The notes below the pieces were generated by a model. That model saw only the letters and a list, made by a program, of their open reading frames with translations. It had not been told where the DNA came from and did no database searches. A stretch of 64,000 bases of DNA from Actinomycetes bacterium (GTDB taxonomy: Bacteria > Actinomycetota > Actinomycetes > Actinomycetales > Dermatophilaceae), in the NCBI GenBank assembly GCA_029778715.1, contig JAKOPT010000089.1:124001-188000 (forward strand), given 5' to 3'. Shown in pieces: positions 12,134-21,269 of this stretch (position 1 is the stretch's first letter; each line of letters opens with the position of its first letter). Both the position numbers and the translations under genes were made by a program.

Positions 12134-13777
12134 TCACCGCTTCTGGATGACGATCTGTTCCTGGTCGGAGTCCAAGGCCTTCGCCGCGGCGTCGTCTTCG
12201 GCCTCGTTGCCCGCGACGGGTCCGTCGTGGCCCCTGTTCTCGAAGCCCTTCTTGAAGTCATCGATGAGGACCTTGAGGGCCTGCTCGGTCGAGTCTTCGA
12301 ACTTGCCGGTCTCACGAATCGCGTCGAGGAGCTCGCCCCGGGTGCGACGGACGTGGTCGAGGAACTCGACCTCGAAGCGGGAGATGTCCTCGACGGGGAC
12401 CGAGTCGAGCTGACCGGTCGTGCCGCACCAGATCGAGACGACCTGCTCCTCGACGGGGTACGGGTTGGACTGGCGCTGCTTGAGCAACTCGACCAGGCGC
12501 CCACCCCGAGCCAACTGGGCCTTGGAGGCCGGGTCGAGGTCGGAGGCGAACATGGCGAAGGCTTCCAGGGCGCGGTACTGGGCCAGGTCGAGCTTGAGAC
12601 GACCGGAGACCTGCTTCATCGCCTTGATCTGGGCGGCACCACCGACACGCGAGACCGAGACACCCACGTCGATGGCCGGGCGGACGTTGGAGTTGAACAG
12701 GTCGGCCTGCAGGTAGATCTGACCGTCGGTGATCGAGATGACGTTCGTCGGGATGTAGGCCGACACGTCACCGGCCTTGGTCTCGATGATCGGCAGACCG
12801 GTCATCGAACCCGCGCCGAGGTCGTCGGAGAGCTTGGCGCAACGCTCGAGGAGCCGGCTGTGGAGGTAGAACACGTCACCGGGGTAGGCCTCGCGGCCCG
12901 GCGGGCGACGCAGCAGGAGGGACACGGCGCGGTAAGCCTCGGCCTGCTTGGACAGGTCATCGAAGACGATGAGGACGTGCTTGCCCTGGTACATCCAGTG
13001 CTGGCCGATGGCCGAACCGGTGTAGGGGGCGAGGTACTTGAAGCCGGCCGAGTCGGAGGCGGGGGCGGCGACGATGGTGGTGTACTCCATCGCGCCGGCC
13101 TCTTCGAGGGTGCCCTTGACCGAGGCGATGGTCGAACCCTTCTGGCCGATGGCGACGTAGATGCAGCGGACCTGCTTGGCCGGGTCGCCGGTCTTCCAGA
13201 ACTCCTTCTGGTTGATGATCGTGTCGACGGCGACCGTGGTCTTGCCGGTCTGCCGGTCACCGATGATGAGTTGGCGCTGACCGCGGCCGATGGGGGTCAT
13301 CGCGTCGACGGCCTTGAGGCCGGTCTGGAGCGGCTCGTGGACCGACTTGCGCTGCACGACCGTGGGGGCCTGGAGTTCGAGGGCGCGGCGCCCCTCGGCC
13401 TTGATCTCGCCGAGGCCGTCGATCGGGTTGCCGAGCGGGTCGACAACGCGCCCGAGGAAGGCGTCGCCGACGGGCACGGAGAGAACCTCGCCGGTGCGCT
13501 TGACCTCCTGGCCCTCCTCGATCTTGGAGAAGTCACCGAGGATGACCACACCGATCTCGTGAACGTCGAGGTTGAGCGCGATCCCGAGGGTGCCATCCTC
13601 GAACTGGAGCAACTCGTTGGTCATCGCCGAGGGCAGGCCCTCGACGTGGGCAATCCCGTCGCCGGCGTCGATGACTCGGCCGACCTCTTCGCGCGAAGCC
13701 GCGCCGGGCTCGTAAGACCGGACGTAACGGTCCAGCGCGTCCCGGATCTCCTCCGGACGGATCGAGAGCTCCGTCAT
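12134..13777 (-). CDS. atpA: ATP synthase F1 subunit alpha
   Basis: 547 residues from ATG 13775-13777. The non-catalytic nucleotide site has Walker [14 protein letters not shown] and Walker [16 protein letters not shown], and the alpha signature [14 protein letters not shown] is present. The C-terminus has an acidic extension of ~35 residues, longer than in E. coli (513 residues); such tails are common in actinobacterial alpha subunits and in mycobacteria have been linked to suppression of ATP hydrolysis. Whether this tail does that is inference. No octamer repeat is found in the gene. Confidence 0.97.
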   Translation of the reverse strand: MTELSIRPEEIRDALDRYVRSYEPGAASREEVGRVIDAGDGIAHVEGLPSAMTNELLQFEDGTLGIALNLDVHEIGVVILGDFSKIEEGQEVKRTGEVLSVPVGDAFLGRVVDPLGNPIDGLGEIKAEGRRALELQAPTVVQRKSVHEPLQTGLKAVDAMTPIGRGQRQLIIGDRQTGKTTVAVDTIINQKEFWKTGDPAKQVRCIYVAIGQKGSTIASVKGTLEEAGAMEYTTIVAAPASDSAGFKYLAPYTGSAIGQHWMYQGKHVLIVFDDLSKQAEAYRAVSLLLRRPPGREAYPGDVFYLHSRLLERCAKLSDDLGAGSMTGLPIIETKAGDVSAYIPTNVISITDGQIYLQADLFNSNVRPAIDVGVSVSRVGGAAQIKAMKQVSGRLKLDLAQYRALEAFAMFASDLDPASKAQLARGGRLVELLKQRQSNPYPVEEQVVSIWCGTTGQLDSVPVEDISRFEVEFLDHVRRTRGELLDAIRETGKFEDSTEQALKVLIDDFKKGFENRGHDGPVAGNEAEDDAAAKALDSDQEQIVIQKR

Positions 13778-13883
13778 GTCTGTTTCTTCTCCTCGGTCGC
13801 CGGCCCTGTCGTGGGCCGAAGTCTTGGTGTGCGGTGCGTGTGTAGTTGTGTGCCGGTGTATGCCGCGGGCGCGGCCGGTGTTC

Positions 13884-14699
13884 TCAGCCGCCGGTCACGT
13901 GCCGGCGGGCCTCGTCGAGGCGTCGGCTGACGGTGCCGTCGACCACGTCGTCACCGACCTGGACCCGGATGCCGCCGAGCACCTCGGGGTCGATGACGAC
14001 CTGGAGTTTGACCGACTTGCCGTAGATCGATTCCAGGCGCGTCTGCAAGCGGGCGGTCTGCTGGTCGGTCAGCGGTCGGGCGACCTGAACGAGGGCAGCC
14101 AGTTCGTCGCGGCGGCGAGTCGCGAGCCGGAGGTATTCCTCGAGGATGCGGTCGAGGCGACGGCCCCGGGGGACGCTCACCGCCTGGACGGCCAACCGAA
14201 TGGTCTCGGGGAAGGCGCGGCCGTCGAGCAGGGTGTGGACCAGGCCCGCCTTGCCGGAGGTGTCGGTGTTGCGGCTCGACAGGGTGTCGCGCAGGCCGGC
14301 ATCCCCAGCAACGATTCTCTCGAATCGGAACAGTTGGTCCTCGACCTCGTCGATGTGCCCCGCGCGCTCGGCTTGGGCGAGCACGCTCTGGACGGCCAAG
14401 CCTTCGAGGGTGTCGCCAAAGTCGCGCTCGGCGGCCCAGCGCTGCCCGGCTGCCGCTGCCACCAGGCTCACGGCGCTGGCCCCGATCTTGCCTCCGAACA
14501 GGGAGGTGACCAGTCCGCGTTTGGTGGCTGGTTCCCTGGAGGGGTCGGTGAGGGCGCGCCGCAAGGTGGCGTTGCCGTCGATCACGCCAACGACCGCGAA
14601 GAGGTCCTCGGCCAGCCGCCCCAGGTCCGCGCCCGGAGTGAGCGCGGATCCGAAGGCGTCCTCCATGGTGGCCAGTGCGGCGCGCGATGAGCCTCGCAT
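13884..14699 (-). CDS. atpH: ATP synthase subunit delta
   Basis: 271 residues, the longer actinobacterial form (E. coli 177). Delta joins the F1 head to the peripheral stalk (subunit b). The C-terminal OSCP-like part reads [56 protein letters not shown], quoted in pieces by family pattern: a Gly-Gly-X-X-V-X-X-Gly turn and [11 protein letters not shown] at 14697-14699 overlaps the atpF stop as TGATG; a GTG one codon upstream (14702) is an equal alternative. It is separate from b, unlike the mycobacterial b-delta fusion. A 106-bp gap precedes atpA. Confidence 0.93.
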   Translation of the reverse strand: MRGSSRAALATMEDAFGSALTPGADLGRLAEDLFAVVGVIDGNATLRRALTDPSREPATKRGLVTSLFGGKIGASAVSLVAAAAGQRWAAERDFGDTLEGLAVQSVLAQAERAGHIDEVEDQLFRFERIVAGDAGLRDTLSSRNTDTSGKAGLVHTLLDGRAFPETIRLAVQAVSVPRGRRLDRILEEYLRLATRRRDELAALVQVARPLTDQQTARLQTRLESIYGKSVKLQVVIDPEVLGGIRVQVGDDVVDGTVSRRLDEARRHVTGG

Positions 14700-15289
14700 C
14701 ACGCGTCCTGACCCGCGGCGCCGACCTTCTCGGGACGGATGTCGCCGGCTTCGAGGTCGGCGAGGAACCGGTCGACGATGCCGCTTTGGCGGACCTCGCT
14801 TTCCAGCGATTCTCCGACGATCTTGCTCGCCAGGGTGGTCGAGAGCGAACCCACTTCCTGGCGCAACTGGATGACAGCCTGCTGGCGCTCGGCGTCGATC
14901 TGCCGCTTCGCCGACTCGGTGATCCGGGCGGCCTCGGACTGGGCGGCCGTGCGCAACTCGGCGATGATCGAGGCACCTTGCTCGCGGGCGTCCTCGCGAA
15001 TCTGGTTCGCTTCGGTGCGCGCCTCTTTGAGCTGCGACTGGTACTGATCGAGGGCAGCCTGGGCCTGGGCCTGGGCCTCCTCGGCCTGCTGCATGCCGCC
15101 CTCAATGGCCGCGGCCCGCTGTTCGTAGAGCGCCTCCATCTTCGGGACCACTTTGGTCTTGAAGAGCCAATAGAGGATGCCGAAGGCAACCAGCGCACCG
15201 ACGATCTCGATGGGATGCGGGATGAGCGGGCTCATCCCACCCCAGCCGCCCTCGGCGGCGGGTGCATTAGCGAATGCGGTGATGCTCAC
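14699..15289 (-). CDS. atpF: ATP synthase Fo subunit b
   Basis: 196 residues: a single N-terminal membrane helix (about 28-48, IEIVGALVAFGILYWLFKTKVV) and a long amphipathic, Ala/Gln/Glu-rich coiled coil forming the peripheral stalk. It starts at ATG 15287-15289, 39 bp after atpE, and overlaps atpH by a TGATG junction, so translation of b and delta is probably coupled. Length is slightly above the 156 of E. coli, as usual in actinobacteria. Confidence 0.94.
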   Translation of the reverse strand: MSITAFANAPAAEGGWGGMSPLIPHPIEIVGALVAFGILYWLFKTKVVPKMEALYEQRAAAIEGGMQQAEEAQAQAQAALDQYQSQLKEARTEANQIREDAREQGASIIAELRTAAQSEAARITESAKRQIDAERQQAVIQLRQEVGSLSTTLASKIVGESLESEVRQSGIVDRFLADLEAGDIRPEKVGAAGQDA

Positions 15290-15328
15290 AAGTACTCCTC
15301 AGGGACCGATGGTCCGGGCAAAGCCCGA

Positions 15329-15556
<228 letters not shown>

Positions 15557-15593
15557 TCAGCGGACCTGACGTCTGGGTGAGGGTGGTGCAGCT

Positions 15594-16421
15594 TTAGTGG
15601 TGTTCGGAGACGGCGTCGGCGATGTAGACCGCTGCCAGCATGGTGAAGATGAAGGCCTGCAGGACCTCGATCAGCAACTCGAAGAAGGTCATGAGAACGC
15701 CACCGGCGAAGGCGACGACCCCGGCCCCCTTCATGCCCAGGCCCGGAGAGGTGAAGAGGAGGTACTCGGCGCCGAGGAAGAAGACGAGGAGCAGCATGTG
15801 CCCGGCGAGCATGTTGCCGAAGAGACGCAAGGCGAGCGTGAGCGGGCGGATGATGAAGTAGGTCGCCAACTCGATGACGAACACCAGAATGTTGATGCCC
15901 GGCGGAATGCCCGGGGGGACGAGCGACTTGAGGTAGCCGATGAGCCCATGCTTGCGTTTGAGCGCCGTCACGTTGTAAACGACGTAGACGATCAGCGTGA
16001 GAACCAGCGGGAACGCGATCCGGCTCGAACTCGGGAACTGCACGAACGGGATAATCCCGGCGACATTGTTGAGCAGGATGAGGCTGAACAAGGTGAGCAA
16101 CAACGGCACGAACGGTTTGAAGTCCTTGGCGCCGATGACATCGCGACCGATGGTGTTGCGGACGAAGTCGTAGGCCTGCTCGGCGTAGTACTGGCGCCGG
16201 CTCGGCACCAGGCTGAGCCGACCGCTCGTCGTCACAAAGAACCAGCCGATGACCGCGGCAGTGGCCAACACCACGATGGAGGACCGGGTGATCGCGAAGT
16301 TCTCGTTGCCCCCGAACGTGATGAGCGGTTGCCAGAACTCGGCCGTCGTCGGTGTCTCGAACGAGCCACCACCTCCCCCACTTGCCGCCACGGCTGGCAC
16401 CTGGATCAAGGTCAGGCTCAC
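15594..16421 (-). CDS. atpB: ATP synthase Fo subunit a
   Basis: 275 residues from GTG 16419-16421, with SD GAGGAGAA. Subunit a forms the two proton half-channels. The essential stator Arg is in IIRPLTLALRLFGNMLAGH, and the last helix carries FIFTMLAAVYIADA. About six membrane helices are visible. A ~28-residue Gly/Ser-rich N-terminal segment precedes the first helix. It is preceded by atpI with a 157-bp gap. Confidence 0.95.
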   Translation of the reverse strand: MSLTLIQVPAVAASGGGGGSFETPTTAEFWQPLITFGGNENFAITRSSIVVLATAAVIGWFFVTTSGRLSLVPSRRQYYAEQAYDFVRNTIGRDVIGAKDFKPFVPLLLTLFSLILLNNVAGIIPFVQFPSSSRIAFPLVLTLIVYVVYNVTALKRKHGLIGYLKSLVPPGIPPGINILVFVIELATYFIIRPLTLALRLFGNMLAGHMLLLVFFLGAEYLLFTSPGLGMKGAGVVAFAGGVLMTFFELLIEVLQAFIFTMLAAVYIADAVSEHH

Positions 16422-16578
16422 AAGTTCTCCTCGGTGTCGTTGGCGGTCAGGGCGAGGTCGGAGGGCGGGGGGCGCTCTGCCAGGCTATTCCAGCCAGGAC
16501 ACCGGCCGTTCTCGATCTGCCCGAAGGCTACCGGACCGGGGGCAGTGCCCGCGACGCACCCCAGGGCAATGTCGCCGC

Positions 16579-17028
16579 TCATGAGGACCCGCCGTCGCCG
16601 GTGATCGCCGGCTCGTCGTAGATGGGGATTCGACTCTTCCGCAGGGCACGCATCGCGAACAGTTGCCAAGCGATCGTGACGACCGCGATGACGATGGCCA
16701 TCGCGGGTCGATCGACCCAGTCCGCCCGGCGCACGATGAGGATGACGACGAGCAAGCCGATGATCTGGAAGAGGTAGACAGCCATCGCGATACCGAAGAA
16801 GAGCGTGAGGTTGGCCTGCCGCACGAGCCGGCTGAGCACGAGCATCCCGAAGCCGAAGAAGGCGAGCGCCACCACGAGTCCGAAGGCACTCGCTGCGATG
16901 GCGTGCGGCCCCCGTACCAGACACACGACGCCACTGGTCACAGCCCCGACCAGGGCGCTCGGCAGGAAGGCGGCGCGGGCCATCACCGCAAAAGGGGCCC
17001 CCGCAGCAGGGGCTGGTGCCGGCGCCAT
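16579..17028 (-). CDS. atpI: ATP synthase protein I-like membrane protein
   Basis: 149 residues with four hydrophobic segments (roughly 23-38, 47-65, 75-97, 107-125), a proline/alanine-rich N-terminus and a charged C-terminal tail. Position, size and topology match the AtpI-type proteins that precede atpB and help c-ring assembly or Mg2+ supply in other bacteria. Sequence conservation in this family is low, so the name rests largely on context. It is the first gene of the operon, with the CRP-like site upstream. Confidence 0.8.
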   Translation of the reverse strand: MAPAPAPAAGAPFAVMARAAFLPSALVGAVTSGVVCLVRGPHAIAASAFGLVVALAFFGFGMLVLSRLVRQANLTLFFGIAMAVYLFQIIGLLVVILIVRRADWVDRPAMAIVIAVVTIAWQLFAMRALRKSRIPIYDEPAITGDGGSS

Positions 17029-17095
17029 CGCAAGCCTTCCTCAACAGTGACGACGGCCCGTCAGCGAGCCGCCTCGGGCCCACCTCCGAGCCGCT

Positions 17096-17111
17096 TGTGA
17101 AAGTTATCACA
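17096..17111. promoter_or_regulatory. CRP/GlxR-type operator upstream of the ATP synthase operon
   Basis: TGTGA-AAGTTA-TCACA, an exact match to the two half-sites TGTGA-N6-TCACA of CRP-family regulators, within a longer palindrome (17094-17113). It lies 68-83 nt upstream of the atpI start, in the 269-bp gap after wecA. On the minus strand the core also holds TAACTT, a possible -10. GlxR, the corynebacterial CRP homologue, is known to control respiration genes; control here is inferred. Confidence 0.6.
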
Positions 17112-17297
17112 AGCCGTGTTCCTAGGGTTGCCGGTGATCGTATGCCGTTCCTCACCATCGCCCGCGCGGCGTTGGTCGCGCTCCCTGGCGGTGTCGGCGA
17201 GCCGGTCGGCTGCGGCATACCGATGGCCCCACTCCCGCGTGTCCGATGTCACCACTGCGGTCACCGTGACATTCCTTACGACCCGCGTCCGGGCGCG

Positions 17298-18410
17298 TCA
17301 GCCGGCCCCGCGTCCGGGCGCCTCCAGGCCCCGCGTACGCGGCAACCACATCGTCAGCCCGGCGGCGAGCGCGACCATCGCGACGAGCAGCGCCAGTGCG
17401 GCGAGAGGCGGCAGGAAGACGAAGGACACCGCGCCGAAGGCGGCGGCCGCCGCCCAGAACCAAAGGAGCAATACCGCCCGCCGGTGCCCATGGCCCCACG
17501 CGAGCATCCGATGGTGGAGGTGCTGGGCATCGGGTTGCCAGGGCCGCAGCCCCTTGCGCGTGCGCCGAACGACAGCGAGCAACACGTCGAGCAGGGGCAA
17601 GAGGACGATCGCCACCGGCACGAGGAGCGGAAGGAGCAGGGCCGCTGCCGGGTTGGTCGAGACCTCGGCCCCGGTGACGGTCCCGGTCAGTGAGATCATC
17701 GCCGCCGCGAGGAGCAGCCCCAGCAGCAGCGCTCCGCTGTCCCCCATGAAGATCCGGGCGGGATGGAAATTGTGCGGCAGGAATCCCAGACAGACGCCCA
17801 CGAGCGCTGCCGCAATAAACGCTGCCGAGGTAAAAACGTTGGGGGGTGAATAACTGCGGGCGATGAGATAGGCGTAGGCAAAGAAAGACAGTGCGGCGAT
17901 ACCGACGATGCCCGTCGCGAGCCCGTCGAGACCGTCGACGAAATTGACGGCGTTGGTCGCCAACAAGACACAGAAGATCGTGAGTCCGACGAGCAGTGGC
18001 GCCGGGAGAACGACGGTCTCCCCGAGCGGCAACGAGAACAACTGCACCCCTTGAAACGCCATCACCCCCGCGGCGAGCAACTGCCCGGCTGCCTTGATCA
18101 GCCAGTCGAGTTCGTGGACGTCGTCGATGGCTCCGACGAGGCAAACGATCACCCCGCCGAGGAACACTCCCCGCAATTCGCCGCCGGCGAACATCTGCCG
18201 GCTGAACGGGAGCACCGAGGCGACCAGCGTGGCCGCGCCGAACCCGAGGAGCATCGCGACCCCACCGAGCCGCGGAATGGGCACCGAATGGACGTCCCTG
18301 TCCCGCACCGGGGTGAAGGCGCGCAAGCGCACGGCGAGGGCCCGCATCGCCGGCGTCGCGGCATACGTGATGACCGCGGCGACGACGACGATGAAGAGGT
18401 ACTCACGCAC
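17298..18410 (-). CDS. wecA: UDP-GlcNAc:undecaprenyl-phosphate GlcNAc-1-phosphate transferase (WecA/Rfe type)
   Basis: 370 residues, about 10-11 membrane helices, of the MraY/WecA prenyl-phosphate glycosyl-1-phosphate transferase family. Catalytic landmarks are present: GAIDDVHELDW (Asp pair), NAVNFVDGLDGLA, IFMGDSGALLLG and the C-terminal cytoplasmic loop with DAQHLHHRML, the His cluster used for uridine binding. It starts a lipid-linked sugar used for cell wall polymer (linkage unit or arabinogalactan-like/teichoic) synthesis. Position just upstream of atpI is conserved in actinobacteria (rfe in mycobacteria). GTG 18408-18410 lies 7 nt after a hairpin and lacks a clear SD. Confidence 0.9.
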   Translation of the reverse strand: MREYLFIVVVAAVITYAATPAMRALAVRLRAFTPVRDRDVHSVPIPRLGGVAMLLGFGAATLVASVLPFSRQMFAGGELRGVFLGGVIVCLVGAIDDVHELDWLIKAAGQLLAAGVMAFQGVQLFSLPLGETVVLPAPLLVGLTIFCVLLATNAVNFVDGLDGLATGIVGIAALSFFAYAYLIARSYSPPNVFTSAAFIAAALVGVCLGFLPHNFHPARIFMGDSGALLLGLLLAAAMISLTGTVTGAEVSTNPAAALLLPLLVPVAIVLLPLLDVLLAVVRRTRKGLRPWQPDAQHLHHRMLAWGHGHRRAVLLLWFWAAAAAFGAVSFVFLPPLAALALLVAMVALAAGLTMWLPRTRGLEAPGRGAG

Positions 18411-18417
18411 GAGGCGG

Positions 18418-18439
18418 CCACCCCTTGGGGAAGGGGTGG
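18418..18439 (-). terminator. Short hairpin in the glyA-wecA gap
   Basis: 9-bp perfect arms (18418-18426 with 18431-18439) and a GGGG loop, 7 nt before the wecA start codon and 25 nt after the glyA stop. It may attenuate transcription or hide the wecA start region. Confidence 0.45.
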
Positions 18440-18464
18440 GCCGGTCCCCCGCCCCGGGCCACGG

Positions 18465-19739
18465 TCAGCGTGGGTATGCCGGGAAGCGGCCCACGAGATC
18501 GGTCACCTCGGCGCGGACCTCCCGCGAGACCGGGTGCGCAGGGTCAGCGTCGCCCGTGGTGACCGCCGTGGCGATGAGCCGGGCGATATCGCGCATCTCC
18601 GGCTCACCCATGCCCTGAGTGGTCACGCACGGGGTGCCGACCCGGATGCCCGAGGCGATGTTGGGCTTTTGCGGGTCGAAGGGGATGGCGTTCTTGTTGA
18701 GGGTGATACCGGCGGCGTCGCAGCGGGCCTCGGCGTCGACGCCCGTGACGAGCACCGGCTGGAGGTCGTGGAGGGAGAGGTGGGTGTCGGTCCCACCGGT
18801 GGTCGGGCGGATGCCGCGCTCGCCGAGTTCGGCCGCGAGGACGGCCGCGTTGGCGATCACCTGCCGGGTGTAAGCGGCATACGCCGGGGTGGCGCACTCC
18901 TTGAAGTTGACGGCCTTGGCAGCGATCGTGTGCATCTGGGGGCCGCCTTGCATCATGGGGAAGACGGCCTTGTCGATGGCGGCCTGGTGCTCGGCCTTGC
19001 ACACGATGGCACCCGAGCGGGGGCCACGCAGGACCTTGTGGGTCGTGAACGAGACGACATCGGCATACGGGACCGGGCTGGGGATCGCCTTGCCGGCGAC
19101 CAGCCCGATGAAGTGGGCGGCATCGACCCAGAAGATCGCCCCGATCTCGTCGGCGAGGCGACGGAAGAACTCGAAGTCGATCAGACGCGGGATGGCCGAG
19201 CCGCCGGCGAGGATGACCTTGGGGTGGTGTTCCTTGGCGAGCGCCTCGACCTGGTCGTAGTCGATGTCCTCGGTGTTCTTGTCGACGCCGTAGTGGACGG
19301 CGTTGAACCACTTGCCTGAGAAGGAGACCTTGGTCCCGTGGGTGAGGTGACCGCCGTGCGGCAGGCTCATCGCAAGGATCGTGTCGCCCGGCGACATGAA
19401 GGCGCCGTAGACGGCCTGGTTGGCGCTCGCCCCACTGTGCGGCTGGACATTGGCGTGATCGGCGCCGAAGAGGGCCTTGCAGCGTTCGATGGCGAGGCTC
19501 TCGGCCTTGTCGACCTCGGCGCAGCCGCCGTAGTAGCGGCGCCCCGGGTAGCCCTCGGCATACTTGTTCGAGAGGGTGGAACCGAGGGCGGTGAGGACCT
19601 CGGGACTCGACATGTTCTCCGAGGCGATGAGTTGGAGACCACCGCGCAATCGCTGGAGTTCGCCGATGAGAACCGCAGCGATTTCGGGGTCGAAGGCGTC
19701 GAGGGCGGCAAAGTCGGAGCCGTAGAACGTCTCACTCAT
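18465..19739 (-). CDS. glyA: Serine hydroxymethyltransferase
   Basis: 424 residues from ATG 19737-19739 (SD AGGAGA). It interconverts serine and glycine with tetrahydrofolate as the one-carbon carrier. Motifs: LIASENMSSPEV (folate and PLP region), YAEGYPGRRYYGGCAEVD, and the PLP lysine in TTHKVLRGPRSG (about residue 231). The ATG overlaps the tsaC stop in an ATGA junction, so it is probably coupled to tsaC. It carries several copies of the dispersed octamer, including one in its final codons. No glycine riboswitch is visible upstream. Confidence 0.97.
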   Translation of the reverse strand: MSETFYGSDFAALDAFDPEIAAVLIGELQRLRGGLQLIASENMSSPEVLTALGSTLSNKYAEGYPGRRYYGGCAEVDKAESLAIERCKALFGADHANVQPHSGASANQAVYGAFMSPGDTILAMSLPHGGHLTHGTKVSFSGKWFNAVHYGVDKNTEDIDYDQVEALAKEHHPKVILAGGSAIPRLIDFEFFRRLADEIGAIFWVDAAHFIGLVAGKAIPSPVPYADVVSFTTHKVLRGPRSGAIVCKAEHQAAIDKAVFPMMQGGPQMHTIAAKAVNFKECATPAYAAYTRQVIANAAVLAAELGERGIRPTTGGTDTHLSLHDLQPVLVTGVDAEARCDAAGITLNKNAIPFDPQKPNIASGIRVGTPCVTTQGMGEPEMRDIARLIATAVTTGDADPAHPVSREVRAEVTDLVGRFPAYPR

Positions 19740-20593
19740 CGGGGGGTCTCCTGAGCATCGGGGAGGGTCTGGGCGCCGGACTCGGCGGCGTCCGCGGCAC
19801 ACTCTAGGGGGTCGTCGGCGGTGGGGGGCTTCGCGTCGTCATCCCGGGCGCTCGGCGCGTCGCCGGTCGATGTGGGGTCGGGGGCTACGGCGTCCTGCGC
19901 TCCTGTGGCAGCGGGTGTGACGGAGCCGGCGGTATCGCCGTCAGGTGCGCTATTGGCTCGGGCCGCGGCGACGACGGCGAGGATGTCGTCGGCAGCGAGG
20001 GCACCTTCGCGAAGGATGACGGGTTCGAGCCCCGTGCAATCGACGATGGTCGAGGCAAGTCCGCCCCGGGAGGGCCCCCCGTCGAGGTAGTAGGTGACGG
20101 CCGCTCCGAGTTGGGCCGCGGCCTCGACGACGGTACGGGAGGCGGGGTTGCCGGTGCGGTTGGCGCTGCTGACCGCCATCGGGCCGATGTCGGCCAGGAT
20201 GGCGAGGGCGATGTCGTCGTCGGGCATCCGCAGGGCGACGGTGCCGCGGGTTTCGCCGAGATCCCAGGCGAGCGAGGGCTGGGCCTGGAGAACGAGGGTG
20301 AGCGGGCCGGGCCAGTAGCGCTCGATGAGAGCCCGGGCATAGTCGGGGACGTCCGTCGCGAGTCCGTCGACCGTGGCGGTCTTGGCGATGAGCACCGGGG
20401 GGGGCATTTCCCGACCGCGGCCCTTGGCGGCGAGGAGCCCGGCGACCGCCTCCCGGGAGAACGCGTCGGCGCCCACGCCGTAGACGGTGTCGGTGGGGAG
20501 GACGACCAGGCGCCCCTCCCGGACGCCAGCCACCACTTTGGGGAGCGCGTCAGCCAACCCCTCGGGCGTGGTCGCGTCGAACACCGGACTCAT
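19736..20593 (-). CDS. tsaC: L-threonylcarbamoyladenylate synthase (TsaC/Sua5/YrdC)
   Basis: 285 residues from ATG 20591-20593, after GGGGGC. The YrdC domain (about 10-210) makes threonylcarbamoyl-AMP for the t6A37 modification of ANN-decoding tRNAs. Motifs: LPTDTVYGVGADAF, KGRGREMPPPVLIA and SSANRTGNPA. After it comes a ~70-residue low-complexity acidic tail (Asp, Ala, Pro, Thr), with no Sua5 domain recognised. An open frame continues upstream through GC-rich tandem repeats, but its translation is Pro/Ala-rich noise and the homologous start is the one given. Coupled to glyA by a 4-bp overlap. Confidence 0.92.
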   Translation of the reverse strand: MSPVFDATTPEGLADALPKVVAGVREGRLVVLPTDTVYGVGADAFSREAVAGLLAAKGRGREMPPPVLIAKTATVDGLATDVPDYARALIERYWPGPLTLVLQAQPSLAWDLGETRGTVALRMPDDDIALAILADIGPMAVSSANRTGNPASRTVVEAAAQLGAAVTYYLDGGPSRGGLASTIVDCTGLEPVILREGALAADDILAVVAAARANSAPDGDTAGSVTPAATGAQDAVAPDPTSTGDAPSARDDDAKPPTADDPLECAADAAESGAQTLPDAQETPR

Positions 20594-20659
20594 AGCCCCC
20601 AAGCGTATGCCGTCCGCCCCCGTTGGGCGGCCTGGCTCGACGGCGGAGGGGCTCAGGCG

Positions 20660-20960
20660 GTGTGCGTCGGCGGGGCTAGGCACGCCGGTGGGACTCGGTG
20701 CGCCGGTGAGGCTAGGCACGCCGGTGGGACTCGGTGCGCCGGCGGTACGGGATGCGCGCCGTGTGCGCCGACGTACCGGGCGCGCAGGCGGGACCGGGCG
20801 CAGAGGCCGGGTACGCCGGCGGGACCGGGCGCAGAGGCCGGGTACGCCGGCGGTACCGGGGGCGCAGGCGGGACCGGGCGCGACCGGGCGCGCAGGGGGG
20901 CCCGGCGCAGAGGCCGGGTACGCCGGCGGTACCGGGGGCGCAGGCCGGGTGCGCGGCGGT
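20660..20960. repeat. GC-rich tandem and interspersed repeats upstream of tsaC
   Basis: A 31-bp unit occurs twice head to tail (20790-20820, 20821-20851) and again in part around 20906-20930. The proximal part has two ~35-bp units with GGCACGCCGGTGGGACTCGG (20679 and 20715). No spacers, no codon signature and no recognisable protein, so it is treated as non-coding satellite-like DNA in the 655-bp tsaC-GNAT gap. Confidence 0.7.
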
Positions 20961-20988
20961 TTGGCCTGCGCGTCCGCTCCCGCGGAAG

Positions 20989-21047
20989 TCGAGTGAGGAG
21001 TATTTGTCGTCTCCACCCGCCTGAGCCGACAAATACTCCTCACTCGA
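20989..21047. terminator. Long perfect hairpin in the tsaC-GNAT gap
   Basis: Perfect 21-bp arms (20989-21009 and 21027-21047) with a 17-nt loop. The arms include the AT-rich core GAGTATTTGTCG, unlike the surrounding GC-rich DNA. It could terminate transcription from the GNAT gene or be a transposable-type palindrome. Confidence 0.6.
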
Positions 21048-21147
21048 TGGCCGCCATCGTCTGAAGGGCGCCCCACTGGCCCCATGTGCCCCACTGACAA
21101 CTCTGGACTGGACACCTGCAGGCCGCGCTGCACCCCACCCTGCCGTT

Positions 21148-21167
21148 GGTGTTGTGATCACAACACC
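21148..21167. promoter_or_regulatory. 20-bp perfect palindrome, possible operator
   Basis: GGTGTTGTGATCACAACACC reads identically on both strands. It lies between the long hairpin and repeat copy C, ~550 bp upstream of tsaC and ~80 bp past the GNAT stop. Its symmetry suggests a dimeric regulator site; nothing shows which gene it serves. Confidence 0.4.
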
Positions 21168-21210
21168 TCCTGCACGGTAGCCCGCGCCGGGACGCCCAAT
21201 ACACGCCGCA

Positions 21211-21269
21211 CGCCGCGACTGTTGTTGTGCGAAGTGACCGCTAGACAGTTCAGGCGGGAAAGGGGAGAC
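21211..21269 (+). repeat. Dispersed hairpin repeat, copy C
   Basis: Shares the GTGCGAAGTG arm and the tail GTTCAGGCGGGAAAGGGG with copies at 5846 and 37057; the left arm is degenerate. The tail forms the last codons and stop of the GNAT gene on the minus strand, so the element was probably present when that 3' end was set. Confidence 0.65.

Noticed and set aside
20790-20851. Repeated 31-bp units considered as a CRISPR array
   Set aside because: The units are directly adjacent with no unique spacers, and no cas gene is in the window.
20594-21133. N-terminal extension of tsaC into the repeat region
   Set aside because: The translated extension is Pro/Ala/Arg low-complexity from tandem repeats, and TsaC homologues start near MSPVF.
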